This document shows positions 31,724 through 45,700 of a stretch of DNA of 64,000 bases, piece by piece. This stretch comes from Lycium barbarum. Taxonomy: Eukaryota > Streptophyta > Magnoliopsida > Solanales > Solanaceae. Position numbers and translations under genes: made by a program. The stretch covers positions 11,296,336 through 11,360,335 of the forward strand of contig NC_083340.1 of assembly GCF_019175385.1 (NCBI RefSeq), in the 5' to 3' direction. The notes under the pieces were generated by a model. The model saw only the letters and a list, made by a program, of their open reading frames with translations, searched no databases and had not been told where the DNA came from. Position 1 is the first letter of the stretch; each line of letters opens with the position of its first letter.

Positions 31724-33107
31724 TACGTCCTATCAGAAAAATGTGATTGTCTTGAAAAATATAGTGTAATCTACTCAGTATTGCATCTTTCTCCTCTCTT
31801 GTGTGTTCCTTTCATTTGTTTGGATGGAAAGAAAACTTTGAACTTTATTGATGAAATTGGCTTAATTGGCCACCATTTTCCAACTGAATCTTTGTTCTCA
31901 TCATTTTTTCCATAGACTTTTCATTTCTCAAGAACTTTCTTCTAGCTTTTCCGCAACCTTTCTTGATTATAGTTGAATCTGCATTTAATTAAAAAACATC
32001 AGTTCAAAATACTATCTAAAATGTAAGAATGGAGTATATCAGTCATTTCTAAATTACAACCGTAAACTTTATCATCACAAGTTCAACAAAAGTGAAAGTT
32101 TTATTGATTCCTTTTATATTATCACAAAGCTTTACATCCACAGACTGCTCTACCAGATAGCATTAACTCTATCCATAGATTCATAAAAACTACCAAGTAT
32201 CAACATATGCATTAACCTATGTTGACTTTCTCACAATAGAGCCGAAGGAACAAAAGTCAATCTACCATAAAACAGAAAGTCAATCAAGAAATCCAACATA
32301 AAGAGACATCAAGTAAGCTTATTGTAGTGCAAGTTGTATTAACTACTCAGAAAACATAAGAGAGTTCATAGGAAAGAGTTGAGATCAGAAACATGCATGT
32401 TAAAGCATGTAGTGTGACATATATAACCATCTAGTGCATATTCAAGGAAGCAGAACTAACCTAAAAAAATTCAAGTATAAACTGAGTAATTCCAGCAAAA
32501 ATTGTATACCGACTTGTGCATATTTTCCTAAACAAATTTCTCTTTCCCAAATTTTCCTCTTCCTGCAATACACAATTCAATTTCTTCAAACCTCAATTAA
32601 GAAATGTTAACATTCCTTGAATCAAATAAAAAGAGATTTCTATTAAACTATAAAAGGTTCAATTTTGAAAATTCTTAGAATCAGAGATGAGAATAACAAT
32701 TCAACTTCAATAGAAAAATTTATATATCGACTAATTCTTTTCAACCTCTGGTTATGGAGCAAAGAGGCCAGCAAAGTCAGGATTATTCACTATCATTCTT
32801 GATGATATGAAATCCGAACATGAGAAAATACGCATAGAGTTCTTTAAGAACTTACGAGAACTTGAAACAATTAGAGTCAACAGGTATTGCCAAAGCTTTT
32901 CATATCCTAAAGCTAAAGTAATAGATAAATTTTCTCTGGTAATAGTTAACTGTGCATCAGTATAATTAACTTGGTGCAGGATTAGTTGGATTAGGAATCT
33001 TTCCAATCACTCCTTCGGTAAAAGATTTTATTTTAAGAGTATCAAGCAGGTACCAAGAAAGATCTTTCCAATCACTTCTTTGCAAGTTAGTTTAATACAA
33101 GTTACTT
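31724..33107. other. Intergenic, no recognised gene
   Basis: AT-rich. A minus-strand frame of 84 codons (32752-33006) encodes a non-repetitive peptide, but it matches nothing I know and shows no clear splice context. It is left uncalled. Confidence 0.45.
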
Positions 33108-34020
33108 TTCACCTGTCCAACAATAGGGATCAAAACTAATCCCATGAAAATTCTCGGATGAAAATTTAGCAAGATAAAGCCATAACGGCCAAAGTACCGG
33201 AAGTTTTTCTTAGACTAGCTATGTCATGGCAATGCTACTTCCTCCCAGTGGCGGACGTAGATAGAGCCGAGGGGGTTCATCCGAACCCCCTTCGGCGAAA
33301 AATTACACTATATATATAAGGTGAAAATTATTTTTTATGTATATATAGTAGACGTTGAACCCCCTTAGCTTCTTCATTTATGACTTCTTTATATTTTTGA
33401 ACCCCCTTGACATAAATCCTGGCTCCGCCACTGCTTCCTCCCATCTCAAATGTGGCTGCAAAATGCAGAACTCAACTGTCTTTCTTCTTCACCTTTTCTT
33501 CTAAGTTGATGATCCCTTCCTTCAGCTTTAACCAAATGGTCACTAATCCTCCCCCAGAAATATAAACCAGTAATCAAATCTTTATCAAACCAAAATTCAT
33601 GACTACTTCTACAAGAAACACATGCAAGAAAATGCTCTACTATGCAGAAAATTCAGACTTTCCACCTATCCAACAATAGGGATCAATTAATCCCATGAAA
33701 ATTCTCGTATGAAGATTTAGCAAGATAAGCCGTAAAGTAAAACATAGCAGAAAATCTTCCTAAACTAGCTACAATGCTACTCCTTCCCAACTCAAATTTT
33801 GATGTAAAATGCAGAACTTGACTTCTTTCTTCTTCCCTTTTCTTCCAAGTTGATGGTCCCGTCCTTCAGCTTCCACAAAATGACCAATAATCCTTCACCA
33901 AAAAGAGAAGCCTGTAATCGGATTTTCATCAAACCAAAATTCATGACTACTTCGACAAGAAACAGAAGAAAGAGACTTCTCTGATATGCAGTAAAGAACC
34001 AGAAAGTCACTTTCATGGCC
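33108..34020. repeat. Tandem duplication, about 355-bp unit
   Basis: Two copies (33108-33657, interrupted by a MITE, and 33662-34020) share CCAACAATAGGGATCAA, ATCCCATGAAAATTCTCG and CAAACCAAAATTCATGACTA. The minus-strand frame 33792-34022 covers most of unit 2; the function is unknown and it is probably not a gene. Confidence 0.8.
33246..33433. mobile_element. hAT-type MITE (188 bp)
   Basis: Terminal inverted repeats CAGTGGCGGA and TCCGCCACTG with an exact 8-bp target duplication CTTCCTCC (33238-33245, 33434-33441), diagnostic for hAT elements. Inserted in unit 1 of the tandem duplication. Unit 2 keeps the empty site near 33780-33790. Confidence 0.93.
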
Positions 34021-35219
34021 AAGCTTCAAGTCTTTCAATGCTTCATGTTTTGTTGATGTAAATAAAGTATAGCAGAATCATGGGCAAGCCTTCATGGCAA
34101 AGCCTTCATTCATCATTAATGGAAAAGAGCCTCTCAACTTGATACATTCTGATAGTGAAACTTCTTCCTAGTCCAGCTAGACTAATCACGTAAAGATGAT
34201 TTAGAAAAATTATTAATTCAGGACACAGGGAATACCTTTATTTACGTGATCCTGAATTCCAACATGGCATGTATGTACTTCTTGCAGAAGTACAATATAA
34301 GTTATGAAGAGAAATAACACCAAAAATTTCTAAACAAAAAGGAAAAATTTGACTGGTTGAGATGTACACAGGACAATGACATGAAGACGATAACAACAAC
34401 AACATAAATCAAACTAAATATATCTCAATCATTGTTAGATGAGAAGGTAACACGGAACATACAACAGCTCAAGATTGAGGAATATGATTATCTCAAGTTT
34501 AAGATCACAGCGCACAATGCCCTGGAGATGACAGAACACAAGCCTTTAATGTATGTACCGTGCCAACCTTTGCACCCTCTTCAGAGTACTTCTGCCCCAA
34601 CCAAAAAGGAATGATAGACAAAATAGAATCACCACAAATAAATTTTGAGGAAAAAAAAACAATTATTTAGAGGTTAATTTATCAAATGTAACAGAAAAAT
34701 ATACCATGCAAGTATATCATTCCGTCAAAGGAAGAGGTAAGTCTACTCCCTCTCTCCTTCGTTTTCTGCAAATCCATAATGGAGTTTGTCATTTTGCTAT
34801 TTCAAATTCACGATTTAAGTATAATGTATGAATGCGACCTTTTCTGGCTATTTCTTGCACCTAAGAAATTTCTATTCTTGACGAAATTTGTTTACCTAAG
34901 TTTGTGTTTTGGTGTGATTGTCTATCTCTGCTTCTCCCTCTTTTTCCGTCTTGTGTTGAGAGTATACAATCTTATACACTCTGTGATATTCATAAGTATA
35001 CAGAGATATATACATCTTGTGTGCTTTGCATATATAGATGTGTATACACTGTATATCCTTTGAAATCCTAGAATTTCTTTCATTAGTGCTTTCGACTCTT
35101 GGTTTATTCATTTTTCATGTAGGTGGTAAAGGTTAGTCAAAACGCAACAAAATATTTCGCACTTTTACAAAGTCTAAGCTTGCAAGTCAATGTTATCTAT
35201 ATATAGTTTCTCTACGTGG
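34021..35219. other. Intergenic, no recognised gene
   Basis: Short frames at 34432-34614 and 34779-35063 have no recognisable product. Short GTATACA motifs recur around 34960-35060. Nothing else seen. Confidence 0.45.
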
Positions 35220-36540
35220 AATCATTACCAAAAAGTAGGTATTTTTCGACAGAAGCAAACCGACAAACTTCGCCTATACAGCTTACCGACCACAAAAATC
35301 GGAAGACACACGAAAAATGCAAATAAATTTCTTTCAATTTTTTTTTTTTTTGAAATAACAGTCAACTTTTTAATGCCAAAATTCAAGAAATTATATTTTA
35401 CCTGAACATGTCTATCGGTAAATTAAACCTCAAATTTTATTGTTTCATATAATATTGACGAAACCGATTGACTTTATACTAAAAGGAAATAAAAATCACC
35501 ATTCAGAAAATCGACCGGGTCAGTCATTTTTTGGTAAGAGCTCTAGTAACTCATTTAAAGTAACAAACCGGCGTGGCTGATAATTTTTTTTTTTAATGGA
35601 CGAAATTCATCAACTATTTTCGTGCAAAATATGTGGTTGAAGAGTATCAAATAAAAAAATTGAAAGCCTTAGACCAACACCAATGATTTAGTTGTAGAAT
35701 AACACCCTGTCATGGTGCAGAGCTCTGTTGCATTCTCGGATGTTGCATCTTATAATTGCTTAATGTAAGAAAATCGATGAATTTTGTTGTTTTTACAAAA
35801 CCAACCGATCTAATTCGTCGGTTTTTATTTTTTTTTCCTCTCTAATTGACAGATGGACTCGGTAGATTTCTTATGAAGCGCTTAATTTTTTTTGGTCTCT
35901 ACTCATTAACAATCGTAGCCAAAGAACATTTTGTATTTAGCTGCGAATTTTTTTCGCGGCAAATAGTTGAATTATTTAACTACAATTTTTAAGTCGTTGC
36001 TATTTAACACATTGCACATTTTGTGACAAATATTTATTGTCACTAAGTTGCAGGTTGATTAGAGACAACAAAGTGATTGTCACTAATTGTTTGTGTTATT
36101 AGTGACAAAAATTAAAGTGACAATTAAATATAAAATTTTGTGGCTAAAGTTTACAACATTTAACAACAAACTCTAATTTGTGGCTATTATAAACAACATA
36201 TTTTTTGTGACGAAATTTTTTCGTATGTAAAATTCAACTAATTTTAAGGCAAAAAATGGTTTGTCGCAGATTGTGTACATTATTAGTGACAAAATAGTGT
36301 GTCACTGATAACCTAAAATTTGTGGCTAATGTTACTCAGTAAATGGCGCCAACTCATTTTTTGGAGGAAAACTTTAGAGGACAAAACATGTGCTATGAAA
36401 TTTGTGTTTCGTCACGAAATGTATGTGACTCGTGTATTTAAATACGAAATGTAGTTTTTGTCACTAAAAATGAACAATTAGTGACAATTTTTGCATCGCA
36501 ACTAATAATTTCATAGCTAAATATCACATTTGTCATAATA
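35220..36540. repeat. CACTA-like subterminal repeat region
   Basis: Dense short repeats in both orientations: CGACCG/CCGAC with AAAATCG (35220-35880), then GTGACAAA, TTGTCACTAA and GTGGCTAA (35940-36530). This is the pattern of CACTA (En/Spm) subterminal regions. Terminal CACTA and a 3-bp target duplication were not found, so element limits stay open. It may pair with the tract at 31131-31474 as two ends of one degraded element. Confidence 0.5.
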
Positions 36541-37900
36541 CTCTTACTTCAAATTCTATGTGTGTGAGCTTGTTCACATTGCTGAATCCAAACTCAAATG
36601 AAGGAGAAAGATATTATTGTAGTTTAGCAATCAAAACTTTTCAATTTTTGATGAATCCTCATCATAATACATGGCATTGGATATTTCACTATTCTCCTTT
36701 TATCACGTAAAAAAAAATCGAGCAACTCATATAACTTGAACTTTGTTCATCAGTAGTATAGGAAGTGGTCTGGCTTTTATTGCTCAACTCATGATTGAAT
36801 GTAAAAAAAAAACTTCTTTTGAAAAAGATTGAATCTAAAAAAAGTATCTAACCGCTATCTGTAGTCTTTATGCAATTACAATTAAATTAACCTTCTCGTT
36901 CTCATACGTCTTAGTACTTCATTAAATATTAAGATTAAAATAATTCACTACTCACTAGTTCACTAGTAGTCAATGCAACAATGGAAAGAAAATATGATCG
37001 TACTAACTCTATGGATTTCACAATAATAGTGCCAGGGGTGATCATAGCTCCTAGGTATCATCAACCGATTGGCTAGCTACATAAATTCAAGAATTGATTC
37101 AAATGTCAAATCGCAATATAATGTAGGAATGCAGACAAATAATACAGCTATTGATATGTTGGTTTCAATTGAAGAAAAGTAGACCATAACCATATATGGC
37201 TTGAAATAAAAAAGATCCTTCAAGTTTGTGACCCTTCAATTATCTGCCTCTCTAATTTTATTGAATACATTGTAACATGTTAGTCGTCACTTGTCAGTTG
37301 TCACCACTTAATAATGAATCAACTGACCCAAAAATATTTTTAAAATACATAATCAAAGAGAAAATAGAAAAGAAAATGAGTTCTAACTTGTATCCTTATG
37401 GTACTTCTCTTTCTTTCTTATCCAAACTAACAATAATTTATTTTTCTCTTGTTTTATGTAAATAAGAAAATTAGTTGTTCTTTTGAAGATCTCCTGAATC
37501 TAGTATGCTTTGGTAATACGATGTGAAATTTTTAATTAGTATGTATTTATTATTGATTAAAACTAATAAAAAGTAATAATCCTCCTTGCCTGTTTGGCTA
37601 GCAATTCTCTTATTATTTTTCAATATTCAATTTAAAAGAGATTCTTAAGTATGTGTATTAGTTTTATTTTATCTACGCACAAAACACCTAATAAGGAAGT
37701 TAAAATAGAAAATAATTGGTAAAAAAATTCATTAATTTTTTATTTTATTTTTTTAACATTTACTCATAAAACAGATGAACCCTATGAGATCAAGCCACAT
37801 GTGTCATCTACATAAACAAGTAACGTTGAATTCCGCCAAAATATTTTCTACATCGTTATTTTTGTTAAAAGATACTAGCTAGAAAAGAAAAAGAACTTTT
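36541..37900. other. Intergenic, nothing recognised
   Basis: AT-rich; no gene, RNA or element termini recognised. Confidence 0.5.
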
Positions 37901-37901
37901 T

Positions 37902-39091
37902 AAAAGGTTAAACCTATCGATAGACACCTATGGTCGTCCGATTTTTTTCACTTGAACACCTCAACTAAGTCTTGTACTTATGGAGCACTCAGACTATATT
38001 AAATTTGTTCCAATTAGATTTTTTTTTTTACAATCAACTAAAATTACAAATTGTATGCAACACACTCGCGATGACATGGATAATGATTAATTAAAAGAGG
38101 ACATGTGTCATTTGGGTGCAAAGTAAAAAATTTAAAATAAATTATAAAATAAAAAACTATTTTTCAGCAAAAAATAAATTTAAAAACCTATTATCTAAAT
38201 CCCAACCCACCTATCCCACCCATCGGAACTTCGGTGAACTACCACGTACCACCAACATCACCCGCTTCGGCGAACTCTAAGCAATGAGCCACTGCTCATT
38301 TTCCCTCTTCCCGTTGCTCCCTCGTCACTCCCATGCCAAAAATAAACCAGATCCGTCGGAGCCTAGTTCGATGCCGGCCATCTCTACCCAACGACAACGA
38401 ACAAGTTCGATGTCGGCGAACTTTGTCCGGCTCCTTTCTTGTACATCAAGCTGAAGACTATAATTTCAATTCCAAAGTCAAGCTCTATAACAAGTTGACT
38501 ATAAGAGTTCTGGAAATTTTTTGTCCGAAGCTTCAAATGAATTTTAATGGGGTCTTCAAATTTTCATATGAACATTCTTCATCCAAAGTGACAAACCGGT
38601 GCTTTAATCAAGAATTTCGGCACAAATACACAACTGCCGTTCATTTCAATTAAAATTTAGCCAACAAAATTGAATTCCAAATCTAGATTTTCACACCAAT
38701 CTTCAAAGTGTTTGAATAGTGATTTTCAGGCGAGGTTCCGACAAAGATAGCCAGATTTTTCTCTCCCTTTTCTTTCAATTTTTCCTATTTTGTTCTTCCA
38801 TATTCTTGTAAGGTTTTCCAAATTAAGTGTGGTGGTGGTCGGGTGGAAGGTGGAGTAGGTGGCTGGAAGAAAGAGTGAGATAGAAGAAGGAGAAAAAAAA
38901 AATATTCACCAAAAAAACTCCTCACGCGCTCAGTATTGGTGTAACACACACAATGTGCGAAGTCAGCAAAAAGTGTCTAAATGGCACAATCGGGTCCTAC
39001 CTCAGGTGTCTAAATGAAATGAAATTTAGTTGAGATGTTCAAGTGAAAGAATCGGACGATCACAGATGTCTATCGATGAGTTTGACCTTTT
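37902..39091. mobile_element. TIR element, about 1.2 kb
   Basis: The left end AAAAGGTTAAACCTATCGAT and the following ATAGACACCTATGG and CACTTGAACACCTCAACTAA recur in inverted form at the right (TTTAGTTGAGATGTTCAAGT, CATCGATA-type bases, TTTGACCTTTT). Inverted similarity covers about 70 bases or more. An open frame 38333-38653 (106 codons) lies inside, of no known family. No target duplication resolved and no transposase. Confidence 0.7.
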
Positions 39092-39194
39092 TAAAATGCA
39101 TTGATTCTATGAATGTCTTATCTGGTGAACATGTCACAATAATGATGATAAGGAGACATGCTTAAAAAGCAAGAAAATCATCATAAATGGTATG

Positions 39195-41662
39195 TTAAAG
39201 GGCCTGAAATGTCCTCGAACTATGAGATTTAGTACAAAAATGCCCTCCATTTACTTTTGCGCTCTAAAATACCTCTGTCGTCAATCTATTGGGCCTAAAT
39301 TGCATTTATTTTTAATGGCAGGGACATTTTTTGCCTAATAGATGGACGGAAGGCAATAGACAATATTGTAACAAATCTCATAGTTCAGGAGCATGTTAGG
39401 CCATTTTCCGAAAAAAATATTTAAATTTTTTATTTATTACGTGGCACATTTTAATTGGTCAGTTTTAAAATTAACGTAAACTAATTATATCCTAACACAA
39501 AATTTGGATCCACCTAACCCGCCTCGATTTAAAATGGTGACTGTAGCAACATCCGTCTCCACCAATGGGCCACCATTAATCCCTACTGTCCTTTCCTCTA
39601 TTGAACAGCCCAAAACGTCCATTAAAATCACCATCGTAAAAGCGCTCATCCAAACAACCCATCGAGCCACCATTAAATAGCCTTGACAGCGTTACAGTTG
39701 TGGTTGTAATTACCCTTAATTTCACTTGAAACCCGGTAACTATATAAGAGAAATTAATGGGAATGTTCATGTGGCAAAAATAATTACCCTTAATTTCACT
39801 TGAAACCCAGTAACTATATAGGGGAAATTAATGGGAATATTCATATGGCAAAATTGATTATCCTTAATTATACTTGAAACCCAGTAACTATATAATGTAA
39901 ATTAATGGGAATGGTCATGTGGCAGAAATGATTATCTGGAAATATTCATTTTAAAAAATATTACACTTCATAACTGTATGAGATAACCATCCATACAGTT
40001 CAATTAATAATCCGTTCTTTTAACATATTAGATTATTTGTCTACATAGAACCACCAACCAAGAATATTGACTAGTTGATGGTGGCTCGATGGGCCATTTG
40101 GACTAGCGGTGTTACGGTGGTGGTTTTAATGGAGGTTTTGGACCGTTTCAATAGAGAAAAGGACGATGGAGAATTAATGGTGGCTCACAAGCAGGGACGG
40201 ATATTGCGCTCACCCGCTGGGACGGATACTGCTACAATCACCCTTTTAAGTCAGGGCGGGTTATGTGGATCCGGATTTTGTGTAAGGATATAATTAGTTT
40301 AGGTTAATTTTAAAACTAATCAATTAAAACGTGCCACGTAATAAATAAAAATTTAATATATTTTTCGGAAACGGGTCTAAAATGCTCCTGAACTATAAGA
40401 TTTGGTACAATATTGTGCTCCGTCCATTTATTGGGCCAAAAATGCCCCTGCCAGTGAAAATAGGGAAAGCTGCATGGCATAACTAATTACCAGTACATAT
40501 TTATATTTAGTAGCTATAGTTTAGATTAATTACATCATATAGCTAAGAGTAACATAATAAATATAAGAGTAACATATTAAATATAATTACTAGCTACATA
40601 TATATTTAAAGTAGAATACTTTATTAGTATTATTTATAATTTTTTTGGGGGTTGACTGCTTCTTCTCTTAGCGACTGACCGCCGTCGGAGCTTCGACCAC
40701 TACTCCTTCATCGTCACCACTGCTTCTTGTGTGTTAACAACTACTTGGATATGGTTACTGTACTTGCATCATTTTATTCACAACAAAGCTGATGTATGAA
40801 TTTGATAGATGACAAAGATGGTCTACATGAGTAATGAGTTGTCTAGCGGAAGTACTTCCATTTTCGTCTCTTTCTCTTTTTCCGGCGTCGTTGTATCGCC
40901 GGATATGATGGATACACCGTCGGTTGTTGGTGACGATGAAGGATACAACTATGGTTGTTGGTGACAATGATGACTGTGTTTTCATAGATCTGGTGGCGTC
41001 GGTGTCAGATCTGGACGGAAACAATCAGATATGGCTGGAATCTGATCGTAAAATACAAAATACACTGATTTGTTGTATACATACAGTGTATACAGTGTTT
41101 TTCACCTGTATTTCGAAGAAGATCTTTTTTGTATACAAATGAATACAGTGAATTTTATTTCCTGTATTCAGTTTTTGAGTGTATTTGTTAAATTTTTTTA
41201 GTGCAAAATTCAGTGTTTTGGGGTGTATTTTGAAGGTTTTTTTTTTTTTTTTTTTTGTATATAACCGATTTTAAATATAATAAAGTGAATATAATGTAAA
41301 AGTAGCTACAAATGAATACATTTGAGTTGAATACATTGACTTGAATACAACTTAATTGAATACATCTGACTTGAATACATCGAAATCTGACATGAATACA
41401 GCGAAATCTGACTCAGCCGAATTTGGAATACAATCCGATTTTTTAATACAATCTACTGTAGCTACGAAATGTAATTAACTAAAGTGTAGATATGTCATAT
41501 TTTTAACCCTCAAAATGTAGTTATTTATGAAATTTCCCCTTAAAAATAAGGGCAATTTAGGCCCAATAGGTTGACGGGATGGGCATTTTAGAGCGCAAAG
41601 GTAAACAGAGGGCATTTTTATATCAAATTTCATAGTTTGAGGGAATTTTAGGCCCTTTTCCA
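39195..41662. mobile_element. Nested TIR/foldback elements, about 2.5 kb
   Basis: The outer ends, AAAGGGCCTGAAATGTCCTC and the inverted GGGAATTTTAGGCCCTTT, share inverted similarity over about 75 bases, including GCGCTCTAAAAT. Inside is a second foldback: left arm about 39310-39680 and right arm about 40080-40465 (GGCAGGGACATTTT, ATTACGTGGCACATTTTAAT and GGATCCACCTAACCCGCC against their complements). The remaining right half carries the dispersed repeat also found at 13083 and many GAATACA motifs (41270-41460). All open frames here derive from repeats. Superfamily unassigned. Confidence 0.7.
39709..39931. repeat. 74-bp tandem repeat, three copies
   Basis: Three units, each with ATTACCCTTAATTTCACTTG-type start, ACCCRGTAACTATATA and TTAATGGGAATRTTCATRTG, at the loop of the inner foldback element. 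Confidence 0.85.
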
Positions 41663-42133
41663 TAAATTGTATAAATACACTATCTAGTCCATTAAATTAT
41701 CCTATATTTGCACAATACTAATTTATTGGAAAGCACGTGATTCGTTAGTATTTTTGACAGTTTCTAATATTAATTATTCATTTAGAAGTAACGTCTTTGC
41801 TTTAGGATAAGAAATCTGACTGACCACGTGACTTGGATTAATCTATAATGTAATCTTGGAAAATTAAAGGAAATAAGTTAGGGAAAATAACATAGACTAC
41901 CAACTTAAGACTCTTTATCACAAAATATAACGGTACTTTTCCTTATTTACGGAACATAATGACAATTTACGAAACATGACGGATTTGGGCTTTAGTACCG
42001 TACCACGTTTTGGGTTTTAGTACTGCACCACGATTTTGGGCTTTGGCACTTCATCTTAGCCCAACTGTGAACGCAATTTTTTCTTCCTCCTCTGCAATAT
42101 TCCCTCTCTACTCTTAACCCACCATCTCATACA

Positions 42134-42136
<3 letters not shown>
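41663..42136. other. 5' flank of the DUF1985-Ulp1 gene
   Basis: No coding sequence. The stretch 41880-41935 (AAATAACATAGACTACCAAC then CTCTTTATCACAAAATATAA) looks like the terminal repeat of a Mutator-like element. No matching inverted end is present before the window ends, so this is a suggestion only. Confidence 0.35.

Positions 42137-42186
<50 letters not shown>
42137..42186. repeat. (TC)25 microsatellite
   Basis: Uninterrupted TC repeat upstream of the DUF1985-Ulp1 gene; such CT tracts are common in plant 5' untranslated regions. Confidence 0.95.
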
Positions 42187-42188
<2 letters not shown>

Positions 42189-42212
42189 GTGTTTGAAATG
42201 TTGATGTAAATG

Positions 42213-42745
42213 TGTGTGATTCTCCATTCCATTTTCCTCTGTGTCGTTCCATTTCACCATTAGTAAAAGTAATCTAAGGTTTACAATTCCTTTAGTTTTG
42301 ATCATATATTGTTGTAGTACTTTCAATTATATAGTTTCAATCATATATTGTTGTGTTAGTTTCGAATATCTATTGATGTGTTTCTATCTTCATTTCAATC
42401 AATTTCATCTTGTTCAGTCAATTTGGATGGTTTATTTAGGGTTTCTACTTTGTATTTCCAGTTTTTTTGTGTACGCATGTGTGTGATTCTCCATTCCATT
42501 TTCCTCTGTTTCGTTCCATTTCATGATTAGTAAAGGTAATCTAGGGTTCACAATTCCTTTAGTTTCGATCATATATTGTTGTGTTAGTTTCAATCATATA
42601 GTTTCAATCATCTATTGTTGTGTTAGTTTCGAATATATATTGATGTGTTTCTATCTTCATTTCAATCAATTTCATCTTGTTCAGTCAATTTGAACAGTTT
42701 ATTTAGGGTTTCTACTTCGTATTTTCCAGGTGTTTTGTGTGCGCA
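42213..42745. repeat. 266-bp tandem duplication in 5' leader
   Basis: The block starting GTGTGTGATTCTCCATTCCA at 42213 recurs at 42479 with small changes, each copy ending TTTAGGGTTTCTACTT. Short CATATATTGTTGTRTTAGTT units repeat inside. It lies just before the ATG at 42797. Confidence 0.85.
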
Positions 42746-42796
42746 TCATTCTGTACCAACTTAAATTGTTGTGATTCCAGTCCCTTTTTTGTGAAA

Positions 42797-45700
42797 ATGA
42801 GTAAAAACAATTCTATAAATTCTCCTATGCGCAAAAGCCCTAGATTTTTGGGGCCCCCAACAAGCCCGAAAGTCGGGCCAATTCCAAACTTCAATTTACT
42901 CACTCAAACCCCAATAAAAAAAGGTGGAAGGGAAAAGCAAGATTCTGATGATGAAGGATTATTCCAAAATCCATTACAAAATGAAATTAGGACGAAAGTT
43001 CTAAACAATCCTTGTAATGTTGGTCCCATTATTGTTGAAATCAAATCAACCCCCCGGAATGACTCCAAAAGGAAGCGAAAAGAAACGTCAACTAGTAAGT
43101 CAAAAAAAAGTCACTGACGACTCTGATTTCGAAGAAGAAACTGAGCATCCTGAAGCCAAAAAAAGTAAGGTTGAGAAAGGTGGTGCAGTAAAGAAGACGA
43201 AAGTCGAGAAAGGTGAAACATCAAAGAAGAAGAAAGTCAAGAAAGGTGAAACATCAAAGAGGAAGAAAGTCGAGAAATGTGAAACATCAAAGAGGAAGAA
43301 AGTCGAGAAAGGTGAAACATCAAAGAGGAAGAAAAACAACCCGACAAAGAAGGTATAAAAAAGCATTTACACTTTAGTCTTTGAATATTTGGTTACTTGC
43401 ATGTGTATGATTTGTGGTATAAAAAGGTTTTGATTAAGAAGTGGCTAATGTCTAATTATTTGTTTTAGATTTAATTAAATTGGTGTGTGATAAGTGTCTT
43501 TTTGTGGTCTTGCATTGACCCTTGGGCCTCATGATCAGCAATTCCCTTTTTGTGTTCTCTGTTCCTAAGTTATCAATTTATCTAGAGAACAAACACTGAC
43601 TTCTAGATTTGGTGGTGTATGAAATATGTATGAAAAGTGGGCTGACTGTAAGATTTTTGAGTAACATGTTTAGTTATAAAGTTGTAATGCATTTTTGTGG
43701 ATATATGTGTCTAGATATGTCATTGGATTCTTGAGTTTTTAGGGTGTATAAAATATGTATGGACTTAGGTATATCTCATATTTAGATGATTTGACTCGCT
43801 TTATAGTTATGTATGCTTTTTTTTTTGTAACTATCTCTTATTTAATATATTCAGACACAGACTCATTGGTGTTCTTACACCAACGTGGAAGCCCCACTTG
43901 AAGTTAAGGACCGCCTTAGCGACGCGCAATTGAAGCTATTTAGGGAGTCCCCTTTTGGGTTATTTCTGGATTTGCCAAAGCTGAATGTTCAGCCATAGCT
44001 AATTCGATGCCTGATGTATGCCGAGACAGAGCATGATAGGGATGATATGTTTATCATCAATTTGAATGGGACAGAGCTTCATTTCGGCATTAGAGAGTTT
44101 GCCATCGTGACTGGTTTAAAATGTGGCATGGACAGCGAATTTGTCTCGGACCCCGATTCCCCCTACAGACTGATGGATATGTACTTTAACGGACTAACCA
44201 AAGTGCCGAAAAATGATTTGATTGAGCTTTTTCATGACAAAAAAAAAGAAAAGAAAATTGGGGATGCTGATGCTTTTAAGATAGCAATACTTCATTTTAT
44301 CAACACATTCTTATTCTCAACTGAGAGTAATAGAGCATTTGTTCCCAAGTTACACTTTGACTTGGTTGAAAGCGGAGAATATATGAATTATCCATGGGGA
44401 AATGATTGCTTCAAAGCGCTGTTGTCTTCAATCAGTCACAAGTTGGCGAATGATCCAACCTACTATAGGTTTGAGGGTTTTCCCCTGGCCATTCAAGTAT
44501 GGTTTTATGAATGCTGCTCGAAGGTAGATCCTACGGTTGCGACCCGTATTGGAAACCACTTCCCTCGTATTTTTAATTGGCGAACAACTTCGCAAAGAGT
44601 CTACTTTGCCCATCTGAAGAAGGGGATGTTCAAAAAGTACAGCAATCAGATAACAATACAAGCTAACTGGTCACATATGTTTTTCATACATTAATCATAC
44701 ACATTTTATACATTCTTTTTTTTATACATGCTAATTGGTCAGCTTATACATTTTTTTAAAATGTTGGTAGCTGGTTTTTACCAACATTCTCCCAACAGAT
44801 GAGGAGAAGGTAGCTATCAACTTTATGGAGTTTCCAGAAGAGACAGCGGTCAAAGATGTGTTAGAACCACAGGATCCCACACAGTCGAGTAGAACCACAG
44901 GATCCCACACAGTCGAGTCCCTCTGTAAGTGGTTCTGAATTTGATGCGTTGAAGAAGGAAGTTGCAAATGTAAGCATGTGTTTTCACTAATTGCATTCAT
45001 ATATTTTTTTAATTTATGAAATAGTTGTATTTGTGGTTAAGACATTCATTAATGTTATTCTACATCTTTCAGGTCCGCAAAGATCTTAAATCATTTGAGA
45101 AAAAGGTTGACAAGTTTAATATAATTTTCAAAGTTCATAATTTTATTCTCATTGTAGTATATAGATTAGCTTAGGTTTCTTGCCATATTTTCCTTTTTAT
45201 CCCAGGTCGGTGAACAGTCTGTTGACATGAAAGACTATATGGACAAGTTAATTATGAATTTCCTTAAAGATCTAAAGTCCATGTTTGGCAGGCAAACTGA
45301 AACTCCTGAAGCTAAGGTTATTTATCAAAATTTGAGTTAATGTCTTTTGTATTATCCTTTTCTATCTAAATGTGTTTATACATATCTTAATAAACAGAGG
45401 TCTGGCAGTGTTAAGCATGTTACAAAAGAACCAAAGACAAGCAACAAGAAGGATGGACTTCAGCACAACCTATCGGTTCATTTTGATAAACCGATAGGTG
45501 ATTTTGACATTGGTGGGCAGGATGTGGGTGAGCAAATATCCAATCACATGGTAGTAGATGCATCTGCTGGGATTAATGCTTCTATTCTAGGTATAGTTTC
45601 CTCTATTTTTTACACATTTTCAGATCCATGTGAATGTATGCAAAATGTAGAAAAATAAGAAAACTTACGCCTTATGTGAAACATGAAGTTGGTGAGCAAG

